Assembly (NCBI RefSeq): GCF_002019645.1
Contig: NZ_KV917374.1
Coordinates: forward strand, 4,166,696-4,230,695
Length of the DNA stretch: 64,000 nucleotides
Direction: 5' to 3'
Origin: Litchfieldia alkalitelluris
GTDB taxonomy: Bacteria > Bacillota > Bacilli > Bacillales > Bacillaceae_L
Each line of letters starts with the position of its first letter. The first letter of the stretch is position 1. The position numbers were made by a program, and so were the translations under genes. Below are positions 1 through 8,660 of the stretch, piece after piece. The notes under the pieces are model-generated. The model ran no database searches. It worked only from the letters and a program-made list of their open reading frames with translations, and was not told the DNA's origin.

Positions 1-944
1 TTATCATCTGTGCCTGGAAAATAGCTAGAATTTTGAAATAACTGATAAGCGATGTCCTGAACCTCTCGTTTTAGTGGAACAGTGATTGTATATCCACCAC
101 GTAATAGTTCTTCATTTGATAAACCATATAACGTTTTTGCCTCATTAAACACCATATCAATATATGTCATAAGTTCAGGAGCTGAAGTATCTTGATGTAC
201 ATTCAATGTAACCACTCTTCCTTGGTAACGAACAGCTTCTTCGGCAGTTAAGAATCCACGGTCTTCCATAATACTTAAAATAAGATCTCTTCTATTCTTA
301 GCGTTATCTAAGTTTAAGATTGGCGAATAGGTTGAGGGTGCCTTAGGAATCCCAGCCAATAATGCTCCTTCTTCTGCAGTTAAATCGTTAACATTCTTGT
401 TAAAATAAAGCTTGGACGCTGCCTGAATACCATATGCTCCATGACCAAAATAAATACGATTTAAATACATCTCTAGTAGTTTACTCTTACTATATTTTTT
501 TTCTAAGTTGAGGGCAATAACCACTTCTTTTGTCTTCCTCAGCCATGTTTTATCACTAGTAAGAAAGACATTTTTTGCAAGTTGCTGTGTGATTGTACTA
601 CCACCTTCAACCTTACTTCCTGCCATAATGTCTTTATATAATGCACGGGTAATTGAACGGATATCAATGCCATGATGTTGATAGAAACGTGTGTCCTCTA
701 CGGCAACAAATGCATTTTGGACATAATCTGGAACATCATCAATTGTTACCAAATCCCTGTTTTCCAAGTATAATTTGGTGATTAAATTACCTTCCTCATC
801 AACAAGCTTTGTGGCTGAATTCATAACAAGCATTTTTTCATCAATCACATAGTCACCAGCGAAAAGGATAAGTAAATATCCAACAAAACTAAGCAACACA
901 GTCAATACGACTGCAACGCTTGTAAACAATAACTTCTTTTTCAT
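1..944 (-). CDS. pbpF: Class A penicillin-binding protein, N-terminal part (PbpF-like)
   Basis: The gene runs off the left edge, so only the first ~314 codons are visible. A short cytoplasmic stretch and one membrane anchor (about residues 4-28) are followed by a GT51 transglycosylase domain. The catalytic glutamate lies in EDTRFYQHHGID, followed by GSTITQQLAKN and a segment ending YLNRIYFGHGAYGIQAAS. The enzyme polymerises lipid II into glycan strands on the outer membrane face; the transpeptidase half lies outside the window. The start is the ATG at 944, preceded by AAAGGAGAGG. The divergent neighbour is an HmoB homologue, as I recall next to pbpF in B. subtilis, which favours PbpF over other class A PBPs. 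The family is certain; the paralogue name is inferred. Confidence 0.85.
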   Translation of the reverse strand, partial: MKKKLLFTSVAVVLTVLLSFVGYLLILFAGDYVIDEKMLVMNSATKLVDEEGNLITKLYLENRDLVTIDDVPDYVQNAFVAVEDTRFYQHHGIDIRSITRALYKDIMAGSKVEGGSTITQQLAKNVFLTSDKTWLRKTKEVVIALNLEKKYSKSKLLEMYLNRIYFGHGAYGIQAASKLYFNKNVNDLTAEEGALLAGIPKAPSTYSPILNLDNAKNRRDLILSIMEDRGFLTAEEAVRYQGRVVTLNVHQDTSAPELMTYIDMVFNEAKTLYGLSNEELLRGGYTITVPLKREVQDIAYQLFQNSSYFPGTDD

Positions 945-1170
945 TGACGACACCTCTCCTTTCATTCGGTGATCAGGAATCGTGTTTATCTATACGAATT
1001 TACGACAGAGGATATTGCATAACAATCATATAGTAAATTCGACAAATTTTGTACAATTTTATGTGTATTTATTTAATGATTATTATTAGAGTAAATCTTT
1101 CACAGTATGTATAATAAAAGCAATTAATGTCTAATTTTTCCTAACAGCTGATATACTTAACAATATAAAA

Positions 1171-1280
1171 GCGGAATCGCCTCGATCAGACCCGAAAGGA
1201 GATGGTGGACACTGACTAGGAAGCTTGCTTCCGCCGGAAGGGTCTGAAGCTCTCGAGGGACTAGGCGCTGGAGCTAGACA
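1171..1280. repeat. Bacillaceae-type intergenic palindromic repeat
   Basis: The segment folds on itself: CAGACCC (about 1187-1193) pairs with GGGTCTG (1240-1246), and CCTCGA pairs with TCGAGG. The outer parts are GCGGAATCGCC and GGCGCTGGAGCTAGACA. The closing GGCGCTGGAGCTAGACA is a hallmark I recognise from dispersed intergenic repeats in several Bacillaceae. It sits between the divergent pbpF and hmoB. No protein is encoded. Its role is unknown. Confidence 0.6.
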
Positions 1281-1334
1281 AAGAATTGATTCAAATTATA
1301 TACATTCTCATATCTTAAGAAAGAGGTGTTTTAG

Positions 1335-1847
1335 TTGAACCTATATATGACACAAGGGACCCCAGAGTATTTATTAAAGTTAAAAAATCAACACACAAAT
1401 ACAGAGATGTTTCTTTTCGAAAATGAAGATCGTGGATTATTAATTCATGAAACGAGCAATGAAACAGTTTTTCAAGAACCAAGAACGTATGAAGTGGTAG
1501 ATCAGGTAGGTGAATTAAAAAATAATAGCTTTGTTGTATGCAATAACATCCCCGTTACAGATGAAGGTCGACCAGTTTTTGAATACCGATTCAAGAATCG
1601 TGCAGGCTTAATTGAAAAAGAACCAGGATTTGTTGCAATAAGAGTCCTCCGACCAGTCGATAGTGATACATATGTGATTATGACTCTTTGGAACGAAGAA
1701 AAAGATTTTAAACAATGGCAACAATCAAAAGCCTATGAGCATGCTCATAAAAAAAGAGGCACTTCAGAGGGAATTGATCACCAAAAGTCCTATTTCCCTC
1801 GTCCTTCATATGTTACAACCTATACAGAATATGTCGAAGAAGACTAG
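1335..1847 (+). CDS. hmoB: Heme-degrading monooxygenase HmoB
   Basis: This 170-residue protein matches the B. subtilis HmoB (YhgC) type, an IsdG-like heme monooxygenase that opens heme and releases iron. An N-terminal half specific to HmoB is followed by an antibiotic-biosynthesis-monooxygenase fold (about 75-165). Visible motifs are NRAGLIEKEPGF, VLRPVDSDTYVIMTLW and the AYEHAHKKRG segment that holds the histidine region. Translation starts at TTG 1335 after AAGAGGTG. Its neighbours, divergent pbpF and downstream yhfA, match the B. subtilis order as I recall it. The protein should be cytosolic and probably linked to iron supply. Confidence 0.87.
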   Translation: MNLYMTQGTPEYLLKLKNQHTNTEMFLFENEDRGLLIHETSNETVFQEPRTYEVVDQVGELKNNSFVVCNNIPVTDEGRPVFEYRFKNRAGLIEKEPGFVAIRVLRPVDSDTYVIMTLWNEEKDFKQWQQSKAYEHAHKKRGTSEGIDHQKSYFPRPSYVTTYTEYVEED

Positions 1848-1854
1848 AAAAGCA

Positions 1855-2015
1855 TGCGGCGCCCGCCTATCGGCACAGGTATAAGACAATCAGCTCACAA
1901 GAATGAATTCTTTTGAATCTTTGAAGGTGCTTTTTGCTCTTCCGCCTGAGATTGACTAGATATTATTGGATATAAGAGACGATGTGGCCTTAAGTTAGAG
2001 CCAGAACTTAGTTGG
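1855..2015. repeat. Probable degenerate intergenic repeat
   Basis: Between hmoB and yhfA lies a non-coding stretch with phrases I associate with dispersed Bacillus intergenic repeats, such as GCGCCCGCCTATCGGCAC and the closing TTAGAGCCAGAACTTA. I see no reading frame. Recognition is from memory, so confidence is low. Confidence 0.3.
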
Positions 2016-2033
2016 AATTTTTAAGTTAAAATA

Positions 2034-2062
2034 ACATAGGAGGAGACTTCTCCCTCCTATGT
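2034..2062. terminator. Strong hairpin between hmoB and yhfA
   Basis: ACATAGGAGG pairs with CCTCCTATGT around a short loop. The tail is not T-rich on the plus strand and only moderately so on the minus strand. It may be a weak terminator for hmoB or a processing hairpin. Confidence 0.45.
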
Positions 2063-2364
2063 CCTAAGTCTTAATACCCGATATTCTCCAAATTAAACCC
2101 ACAAGTCGGAAAGATTTGACACTATTTTTTTACTATTTCCAAGGAAATGTCACAATTTATACACAAAATATTATTCGTAAAAATAGACTTTTTTCTTGTA
2201 GCATCATCTTAAAACCCCTCATATTCTGTATTACATCATTAGTAGGTGTAAGGCCTAGATGAGTTTCATTATTGCAACGATACCTTCTTTTCTTCCACAC
2301 CTTTTCTCCGAAACACAATCTAAGTTTTCCTTAACTAGTGAAAATCATTAAGGAGGACATTTTT

Positions 2365-3762
2365 ATGATTATTGAATTAACTGCATTACATTGGATTTAT
2401 GTAGCCTTCATTCTCCTCATTATTGGTTTTATGGTTGCTAGAAGAGATACCACCCTTGTTTGTATTATAGGTATTTTCATCCTAGCCATAACTGCAACAG
2501 GATCTCTCAGTGCATCAGTAAGTGGAATTTTTAATAGTTTCATCTTTGCAATCACTGAGTTGCTCTCTACCATTCTAGTAATCTCAATCATAGTTGCTAT
2601 GAGTAAAGCGCTGACGATCACTGGTATAAACGATTATATGATATCTCCATTCACGAAGTTTATTCGCACCCCCGCCCTTGCTTACTGGACCACTGGGATA
2701 TTAATGATGATCATTTCTTGGTTTTTCTGGCCCTCACCTGCAGTAGCATTGTTAGGGGCTGTTCTGTTACCTGTTGCAATGAGAGTTGGTTTACCTGCGC
2801 TAGGTGTGGCGATGGCAATGAACCTGTTTGGTCATGGAATTGCACTATCTGGTGACTTTATCATTCAAGCTGCTCCAAAATTAACTGCAGATGCCGCGGG
2901 CCTAGAAGTGATGGAGGTTATCAAAGCAAGTGTTCCTTTAGTTTTTGTAATGGGCTTGGTAACCACAGTAGTCGCTTTCCTTTTCCTAAGAAGAGATATG
3001 AAAAAAGGAAATCTATCAGTTGGTACGTATACTCAGACAACTCCAACTGCCGAAGAAGAAAAAGTGTCAAAATCCCTCTCTTCAGGGACTAAAAAGTTCT
3101 TTGCTCTTCTTATTCCACTCCTATTTGCTCTAGATGTTGCTGCCATGTACTTTCTTAATCTCCAAGGCGGAGATGCTACAGCATTAATTGGTGGAACTTC
3201 TGTCTTTATCCTCATCTTAATCGCTTTAGCGGCTCACAAGAATAAAGGGCTTGAAAAGACTACTTCTTATTTAATAGAAGGTTTTCAATTTGGATTTAAA
3301 GTGTTTGGAGCAGTCATTCCTATTGCTGCTTTCTTTTATCTAGGGGACTCCGGATTCACTCAAATAATTGGAGACTTTTTACCAAAGAACTCCCAAGGAA
3401 TTGTAAATGACCTAGGTGTTGGTCTCGCATCTGTTGTTCCTTTAAATGCACAAGTTGGAGCAATTACCTTAACTGGTGTTGGGGCAATTACTGGTCTTGA
3501 TGGATCAGGATTCTCGGGCATTTCACTTGCTGGATCAATCGCTCAACTTTTTGCGACAGCCATTGGGGCCGGTGCTGCCACTTTAACCGCATTAGGTCAA
3601 ATCGCTGCGATTTGGGTCGGTGGAGGGACTCTTGTTCCTTGGGCATTGATTCCTGCAGCGGCTATTTGTGGGGTCGATCCGTTTGAGCTTGCAAGACGGA
3701 ACTTATTGCCGGTTGTGATTGGGTTGGTTGTGACGACGATTGTGGCGATGTTTTTGATATAG
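2365..3762 (+). CDS. yhfA: YhfA-like polytopic membrane transporter
   Basis: This 465-residue, highly hydrophobic protein has about ten or more membrane segments and alanine/glycine-rich helices. It resembles B. subtilis YhfA, an uncharacterised transporter-like protein of almost the same length. The ATG at 2365 is chosen because AAGGAGG precedes it; an upstream GTG at 2338 has no such site. It stands alone, with a terminator right after the stop. It is odd because its last ~75 codons, terminator and flank recur in decayed form at about 13.1, 14.1, 15.7, 25.0, 51.9, 58.2 and 61.5 kb. This copy is the only intact one and is therefore the likely donor. The substrate is unknown. Confidence 0.75.
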   Translation: MIIELTALHWIYVAFILLIIGFMVARRDTTLVCIIGIFILAITATGSLSASVSGIFNSFIFAITELLSTILVISIIVAMSKALTITGINDYMISPFTKFIRTPALAYWTTGILMMIISWFFWPSPAVALLGAVLLPVAMRVGLPALGVAMAMNLFGHGIALSGDFIIQAAPKLTADAAGLEVMEVIKASVPLVFVMGLVTTVVAFLFLRRDMKKGNLSVGTYTQTTPTAEEEKVSKSLSSGTKKFFALLIPLLFALDVAAMYFLNLQGGDATALIGGTSVFILILIALAAHKNKGLEKTTSYLIEGFQFGFKVFGAVIPIAAFFYLGDSGFTQIIGDFLPKNSQGIVNDLGVGLASVVPLNAQVGAITLTGVGAITGLDGSGFSGISLAGSIAQLFATAIGAGAATLTALGQIAAIWVGGGTLVPWALIPAAAICGVDPFELARRNLLPVVIGLVVTTIVAMFLI

Positions 3763-3865
3763 TAATAGAAATGGCCTCTCACGTAGTGGGAGGCTAATTT
3801 TTTGGAACTCTGTCTAACAGAGATTGCAAGTCGTGCTGACTAGTATATTTGTACTTTGGCAGCAA
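3539..3865 (+). repeat. Donor segment of the dispersed yhfA-tail repeat
   Basis: This covers the last ~75 codons of yhfA, its terminator, a CTCTGT/ACAGAG hairpin and a terminus-like motif at 3852-3865 (TACTTTGGCAGCAA). Three dispersed copies (14.1, 24.9 and 51.8 kb) begin to resemble yhfA at the same base, about 3539. Upstream they carry an unrelated arm instead of yhfA. The right boundary matches the right terminal repeat of the elements described below. Confidence 0.7.
3774..3802 (+). terminator. Rho-independent terminator of yhfA
   Basis: GCCTC and GAGGC enclose a short loop (GCCTCTCACGTAGTGGGAGG) and are followed by TAATTTTTTGG. The hairpin is 11 bases after the yhfA stop and is preserved in most dispersed copies of the yhfA tail. 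Confidence 0.85.
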
Positions 3866-4019
3866 TTCAACTTTATCAGAAGAGAAAAATCATTCCAGCT
3901 AAGTATGTAAAGATACTACAAAGTACCCCATCTGATATAGCCCGAGGCACACATTGCCAAATGCCAAGATTAAAAAAAGACAAAGTGACACGTAAAGTTT
4001 GTGTCTTAGTTTTTTTGAC

Positions 4020-5042
4020 TTAATTCTTTTTTTCAAGCAACGTAGATAGGAATGCAAGAACCAGCCCCTGCCCCCATCCCTGTACTCTTTTCTTAGGAAC
4101 CAGCTTGTAATCTTCGGCTGTATACATTACTGCCGTACCAGAAGAAACATTTCTAACTGAACCGTCTTCATCAATGTTTGATAATATTCCCTCATATGCT
4201 TTTGCAATATATTTCTGATGCAACGGATGTGCATTTACTGTCAATGCAGCTGCAATACCGGCTGTAGCCGAAGTTTCAAGGTATGAGGTTTCATCGTCTA
4301 AGATGGTATGCCACATTTTATCTGGAGACTGTAATCTGACCAGCGCACTCAATTGGTCTCTTAAAGCATCGCCAATCTGCATCCACATAGGCATAAAGGG
4401 GTTGAGCATTCTGAATGCCTTTGCCATCGTATAAGCCGCCCATGCATTTGCCCTCGCCCAGTAAACTCCAGATAAATTATCCTTTCTAGTATTATCCCAT
4501 GCGTGATAGAACAAATTTGTCTTATTGTCCTGTAAATACTCCTCATGCCAATAGAACTGCTTCAATGCATCATCGATATATTCCTTGTTATCAAGCTTAA
4601 ATCCAATACGAAGCAGGAAGTAAGCTGCCATGAACAATGTATCTGCCCATGCTTGTTCTGGAAAATCATTCTTAGATGAAACCGTATGCTGGAACACTCC
4701 ATCCTCGAAACGGATTGCATCCTTTCGAAGATACTCTGCCTTCATCACTGCAAGATCAAGGTATTTGGAATCCCCTGTAGCTTCATGCAGTGTCAGCAGT
4801 GTATGCCCCATCGCACAAGCATTAACCATCATTGGGGGAAGCCCTATTTCAAGATATTCATCTACCCATTTGACCAAGAAGTCAATATATACCTGGTTTC
4901 CAGTAACTTCCCAGGCTTTTCCGATCCCGTAAAAAGCTACCCCACATGACCAGCCCCATGTAAAATCCATATTCATTGTTCTTCGGACTACTCGGTCAAT
5001 GATTTCCTTTATTTCATTCTCATCGTATTCAAACGTTAGCAT
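4020..5042 (-). CDS. GH105-family unsaturated glucuronyl/rhamnogalacturonyl hydrolase
   Basis: The 340-residue protein looks like the YteR/YesR family, alpha/alpha-barrel hydrolases that remove 4,5-unsaturated uronic acids left by polysaccharide lyases. Visible motifs include WGWSCGVAFYGIGKAWE near the start, AWADTLFMAAYFL (holding the acidic catalytic residue), VYWARANAWAAYTMAK, YLETSATAGIAAAL and GWGQGLVLAFL near the end. No signal peptide is seen, so it acts in the cytosol on imported oligosaccharides. The start is the ATG at 5042 because GAGAGGAAG precedes it; the in-frame ATG at 5066 has no binding site. An AraC-type regulator is divergent at 5409. With the PL22-like and GH2 genes it makes a uronate-catabolic island. 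The exact substrate is not determinable. Confidence 0.82.
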   Translation of the reverse strand: MLTFEYDENEIKEIIDRVVRRTMNMDFTWGWSCGVAFYGIGKAWEVTGNQVYIDFLVKWVDEYLEIGLPPMMVNACAMGHTLLTLHEATGDSKYLDLAVMKAEYLRKDAIRFEDGVFQHTVSSKNDFPEQAWADTLFMAAYFLLRIGFKLDNKEYIDDALKQFYWHEEYLQDNKTNLFYHAWDNTRKDNLSGVYWARANAWAAYTMAKAFRMLNPFMPMWMQIGDALRDQLSALVRLQSPDKMWHTILDDETSYLETSATAGIAAALTVNAHPLHQKYIAKAYEGILSNIDEDGSVRNVSSGTAVMYTAEDYKLVPKKRVQGWGQGLVLAFLSTLLEKKN

Positions 5043-5079
5043 TTCCAACTTCCTCTCTACATACATTTTTTATGTAACA

Positions 5080-5190
5080 AACGGTACAAACGATTATAGA
5101 TAGCTTTATGATCAATAAGTTCTTTGTGCGTCAATTACTCAATAATGCTGCCAGTATCCACGACAATAATCCGCTCGATATGCGATGGGA
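5080..5190 (-). pseudogene. Remnant of an ABC transporter ATPase C-terminus
   Basis: On the minus strand about 35 codons read like the end of an exporter-type ABC ATPase. HRIxxIERIIVVDTGSIIE is followed by a stop codon where glutamine is expected, then LTHKELIDHKAIYN. This matches the usual DRIIVLxxGxIVEQGTHEEL ending. Nothing else of the gene remains. It lies between the GH105 gene and the AraC regulator and marks an earlier, now lost, neighbour. Confidence 0.5.
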
Positions 5191-5408
5191 ATTAATAAAC
5201 GCAATGTTTATCGCTGCTTGAGATATCCAGTTCAACAAGTATCAGCCAATCAGGATACTTTCCCTTTAATTGGACAATTCGATCCACCGCAATACTCCTT
5301 TCTATTTGCATCTAAGTCAAATTATATCGTCTCAATCAATGGGAAAACAATGCTATATCGGCATTCATTTATGGTATAATGTCAGTATTTTCCGAAGGAG
5401 GGATCGCA

Positions 5409-6257
5409 ATGAGAACTTATTATTTTAATCCTGAAAAGCCGTACCGCGAGAATCCGGATTTGCACCTGCTTTATTGGGGAAGGGAAGAGTGTGCTCCGGG
5501 ACATGCCGTAGGCCCGATGGTTCGGGACGTCTACATAATTCACTTTATCCACAGTGGTTGCGGCATCGTCCAAGTAGGAAAAAATACCTTTTCCCTTGAA
5601 GCTGGGCAAGCTTTTCTAATTTATCCCGATGTTTTGAGCTTTTATAAAGCGGACATGGTTGCCCCCTGGGTGTATTCGTGGTTGGCCTTCTGCGGTGAGC
5701 AGGTCGAACCGATTTTAGCGCGAACACGGCTGACCCCGGAGCAACCGGTGTTTCCTATGGACATTCGGTTCATGCCCGATATGTATAACCAATTAACGTT
5801 GGTTTCCGGAAAAGAAACTGGCTCCGACCTAAAGATCAAAGCGCTTATGTATAAATTTTTATCCGCTCTAACAGATACTGTTCCGCTTTCCACTCCTGCA
5901 AGTTTAAGCACAAAGAGACATAATGCCTATATTGTGCAAGGTATGGAATTTATTCATGCTCACTTTCATGAACAGATTTCCATTGAACAATTAGCTTCCT
6001 TTATTCGCCTGGACCGCAAATATTTCTCCGCTATCTTCAAGGAATCAGTAGGATTGACTCCGCAGCAATACCTACTGAAATACAGGATGAATAAGGCTTG
6101 TGAACTACTTAGTAAAAGGCAGTATACCGTTGGAGAAGTCGCCCGGTCTGTGGGATATTCCGATGCCCTATTGTTTTCAAGAATGTTTAAAAAAATAAAA
6201 GGAATTGCTCCGAAGCATTATCGCCAACAGACAATTCATTCAGACATAAATCCATAA
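5409..6257 (+). CDS. AraC-family transcriptional regulator
   Basis: The 282-residue protein has an N-terminal cupin-type sensing domain (about 20-110, including GCGIVQVGKNTFSLEAGQAF) and a C-terminal pair of helix-turn-helix motifs (about 180-280). The latter show ISIEQLASFIRLDRKYFSAIFKE and VGEVARSVGYSDALLFSRMF, typical of AraC. The ATG at 5409 follows GAAGGAGG. It is divergent from the GH105 gene and upstream of the PL22-like gene, so it likely senses a pectin- or uronate-derived sugar and activates this island. Its codons are visibly richer in G and C than the backbone genes, which suggests transfer. Confidence 0.85.
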   Translation: MRTYYFNPEKPYRENPDLHLLYWGREECAPGHAVGPMVRDVYIIHFIHSGCGIVQVGKNTFSLEAGQAFLIYPDVLSFYKADMVAPWVYSWLAFCGEQVEPILARTRLTPEQPVFPMDIRFMPDMYNQLTLVSGKETGSDLKIKALMYKFLSALTDTVPLSTPASLSTKRHNAYIVQGMEFIHAHFHEQISIEQLASFIRLDRKYFSAIFKESVGLTPQQYLLKYRMNKACELLSKRQYTVGEVARSVGYSDALLFSRMFKKIKGIAPKHYRQQTIHSDINP

Positions 6258-6374
6258 ACCACATCCTTACTGATATAGGCTTAACCTGCAAAATCCCTTA
6301 AAATGGTTTTAATTCACAAGGGAGGTTTTCATGATGGTCTATATAGCAAGCTCCAAACCAAACGATACGACAGG

Positions 6375-7234
6375 ATGATTTATCGACGCTGTGGATCGAG
6401 TGGGCTCAAGCTGCCTGCGATTTCTCTCGGACTTTGGCTTAAACTTCGGAGGTAATGATTCGTTTGTAATGGAAGAGCTTTAATTCGTAAAGCCTTCGAC
6501 TTGGGTATCATTTGGCACCATATCGGGTCGTATCGACTAAGGCTGGTTACTATATGTGGCCAGGTCCTTATGGGGAATGGGGCTCTCGCAAAGTCTAATT
6601 GCAAGCATGGACCAAAGCCTGACACGGATGAAGTTGGACTAGTGGATATTTTTTATCATCACGGCCCGGACCCCAACACCCCACTAGAAGAGACCATGGG
6701 AGCGCTAGATCAGATTGTCCGACTGGGCAAAGCTCTCTATGTTGGTATTTCTAACTACAAACCGGAAGAAACTCGGGAAGCCGCGCGAATATTGAAGAGG
6801 TTGAGAACCCCTTGCGTTATACACCAACCAAGATACTCGATGCTGACCCAGGAAATTGAAAGCGGTCTCTTGGATGTACTGGAAGAAGAAGAGATCGGTT
6901 CAATCGTATTCTCGCCAATGGGAAAAGGGATTTTGACGGTTCGCTACCTCAAGGGGATTTCTTCGGATTTGCGTGCGGCGGGACCAAGCTCTTTCCTGAG
7001 ACCTGAGGATATTAACGAAGAGCGAATGGGCAAGGTAAGGCGTCAGACCGAACTAGCTGAGCGGCGCGGGCAAAAACACTCGCAGATGGCTTTAGCTTGG
7101 GTATTGCGGGAAGAACGGGTGACTTCAGCTTTAATGCGAGCAAGTTCTCCCAAATTGAAGACGCAGTCGGTACATTGCGTTCCTTAGATTTTACCAAGGA
7201 CGAACTGTCGGCAATTGACGACATTCTTATGTAA
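6375..7234 (+). pseudogene. Frameshifted aldo/keto reductase (YghZ/Gpr-like)
   Basis: Read across frames, the stretch gives MIYRRCGSSGLKLPAISLGL, then a frame change at about 6440, more breaks near 6480-6600, and DYVDIFYHHGPDPNTPLEETMGALDQIV-type sequence from about 6610. It ends in DFTKDELSAIDDILM in a third frame. The order matches the L-glyceraldehyde-3-phosphate reductase type of aldo/keto reductase. The early part, which should hold the active-site tyrosine, is damaged and partly deleted. At least three frame changes make it non-functional. A substantial open frame (6501-7187) survives but lacks the proper N-terminus. Base composition resembles the adjacent AraC gene. Confidence 0.75.
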
Positions 7235-7329
7235 ATTTTGTCATTATTGAATTGAATATATAGGATGCAATACAATCTGGCAAATCTACCAACAGCTATC
7301 TGAAAAAGAATGAGAAAGGGGTATTTTTT

Positions 7330-8373
7330 ATGCAAAACTTGATAACATACAAGGATTCTGTTACAGGATATGAGATACGTCAGTATACTCAAGGACCCGA
7401 ACGCAATACAAAGCTGTATTTCACAACTGAGAATTTTACTACCGACGACCGTTTTTTCTTCTTCAACAAGCAGATTCCCTCAGGATCAAAGAATGAGGTA
7501 TACCAAGGAAATGGAGAGCTTTACAAAGCGGAGGTTGAAACTGGCGAGTTGAAGCTGGTGGCAGGCAGTGAATACAGTGGCTTTGCGATGGACAGGTTTG
7601 AAAACTACGGGGTCATGACAAAGGGGAATATCGTTTGCCGCTATGAATGCGATAGCGATAAGATCATTGAGCTTGGTGCGCTCCCTGATGGCGGTCATAT
7701 TACGGGTCATTTAACTACTAGTAAAAGCGGAATGATCGTTTGTAGTTATAAACAAAAAAACTGCATTTCCGCCTTGGTCACACTCGATCCCCATACAGGA
7801 AAAAGTGAAGTAGTTTATCAAAGTGATTATCATTTGGGTCATGCACAGGTTTGTCCCACCGATGAAAATACGATTTTCTTTATTCATGAAACAGGTGGCG
7901 ACGCTTTGCAGCGGATGTGGCTATTCGATGTCATCACTTCTACCGCACGGCCGTACTATGTCGAATCCGAGGGTGATTGGATTACCCATGAGGTTTGGAC
8001 TGCTGACGGTGAAAACATTGTGTTCATGAAGCTGCCGTCTTATCTAATGATGGGGACAAAAGACGGTCACAATTTTCGCATCATTACTAAGGGAGAGCAG
8101 CTGCTACACCCAGGAGTTACACATGACTCGAAATGGTTTTGCGCTGACCGAATCGGCTACCTTGGAATAGAAAGCCCAAATCTGGTTTATCTTGTAAATG
8201 GCGAAACAGGAAACTCCCTTGTACTAGCAAGCACTGATACACCGAGAAGTGGTGCTGATCATCTTCATCCTTCTTTTAACCGTAAAGGCGATAAGATTTT
8301 GTTTAACCGTCCGTTTGATAACGGCAGCACACAGGTTTGCCTCATTGATTTAAAGCAGGTTGAAAGACCCTAG
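7330..8373 (+). CDS. Oligogalacturonide lyase-like beta-propeller protein (PL22-like)
   Basis: This 347-residue protein is built of repeated beta-blade motifs in the manner of oligogalacturonate lyase. The characteristic part is the middle: GHAQVCPTDENTIFFIHET, ALQRMWLFDV, then WITHEVWTADGENIVFM. Towards the C-terminus come DHLHPSFNRKGDKILFNRP, with histidines of the type that bind manganese in this family. No signal peptide is seen, so it would act in the cytosol on short unsaturated galacturonides. It starts at an ATG after GAAAGGGG. It follows the AraC regulator and broken reductase, and fits with the GH105 gene on the other strand. It is a little shorter than lyases I recall (~390 residues), so a related TolB-like propeller is possible. 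Confidence 0.65.
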   Translation: MQNLITYKDSVTGYEIRQYTQGPERNTKLYFTTENFTTDDRFFFFNKQIPSGSKNEVYQGNGELYKAEVETGELKLVAGSEYSGFAMDRFENYGVMTKGNIVCRYECDSDKIIELGALPDGGHITGHLTTSKSGMIVCSYKQKNCISALVTLDPHTGKSEVVYQSDYHLGHAQVCPTDENTIFFIHETGGDALQRMWLFDVITSTARPYYVESEGDWITHEVWTADGENIVFMKLPSYLMMGTKDGHNFRIITKGEQLLHPGVTHDSKWFCADRIGYLGIESPNLVYLVNGETGNSLVLASTDTPRSGADHLHPSFNRKGDKILFNRPFDNGSTQVCLIDLKQVERP

Positions 8374-8457
8374 CTTCAATACTTCCGACATTGCAAATAA
8401 TGCATATATAAATAATGGTTTACTGAAGCGTGATGACACATTGCAGGTTATATCTTA

Positions 8458-8487
8458 AAGAAGACCGACAGAAATGTCGGTCTTCTT
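8458..8487. terminator. Bidirectional terminator
   Basis: AAGAAGACCGACA pairs exactly with TGTCGGTCTTCTT around GAAA. It lies about 85 bases after the PL22-like gene stop. Its A-rich left side and T-rich right side suit both strands. Confidence 0.85.
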
Positions 8488-8573
8488 GCTGTGGTAAGGA
8501 CTCAAGAAATGTTGTAGATGCCAGTCTACGCCAGAATTGTTTCAAATTGAGCTTGTCGGTTGTTTGGCTTAAA

Positions 8574-8605
8574 AGAAAAACCCAAGATGATAATTTCATC
8601 CTGGG
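8574..8605 (-). terminator. Terminator of the MATE gene
   Basis: On the minus strand CCCAGGATG pairs with CATCTTGGG and is followed by TTTTTCTTTT. It lies about 55 bases after the stop of the MATE transporter gene. Confidence 0.8.
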
Positions 8606-8660
8606 AGTAAAATGCAATCATACTTGTTTCTAATTTTATCATTCCATCCCTTTTACTAGT

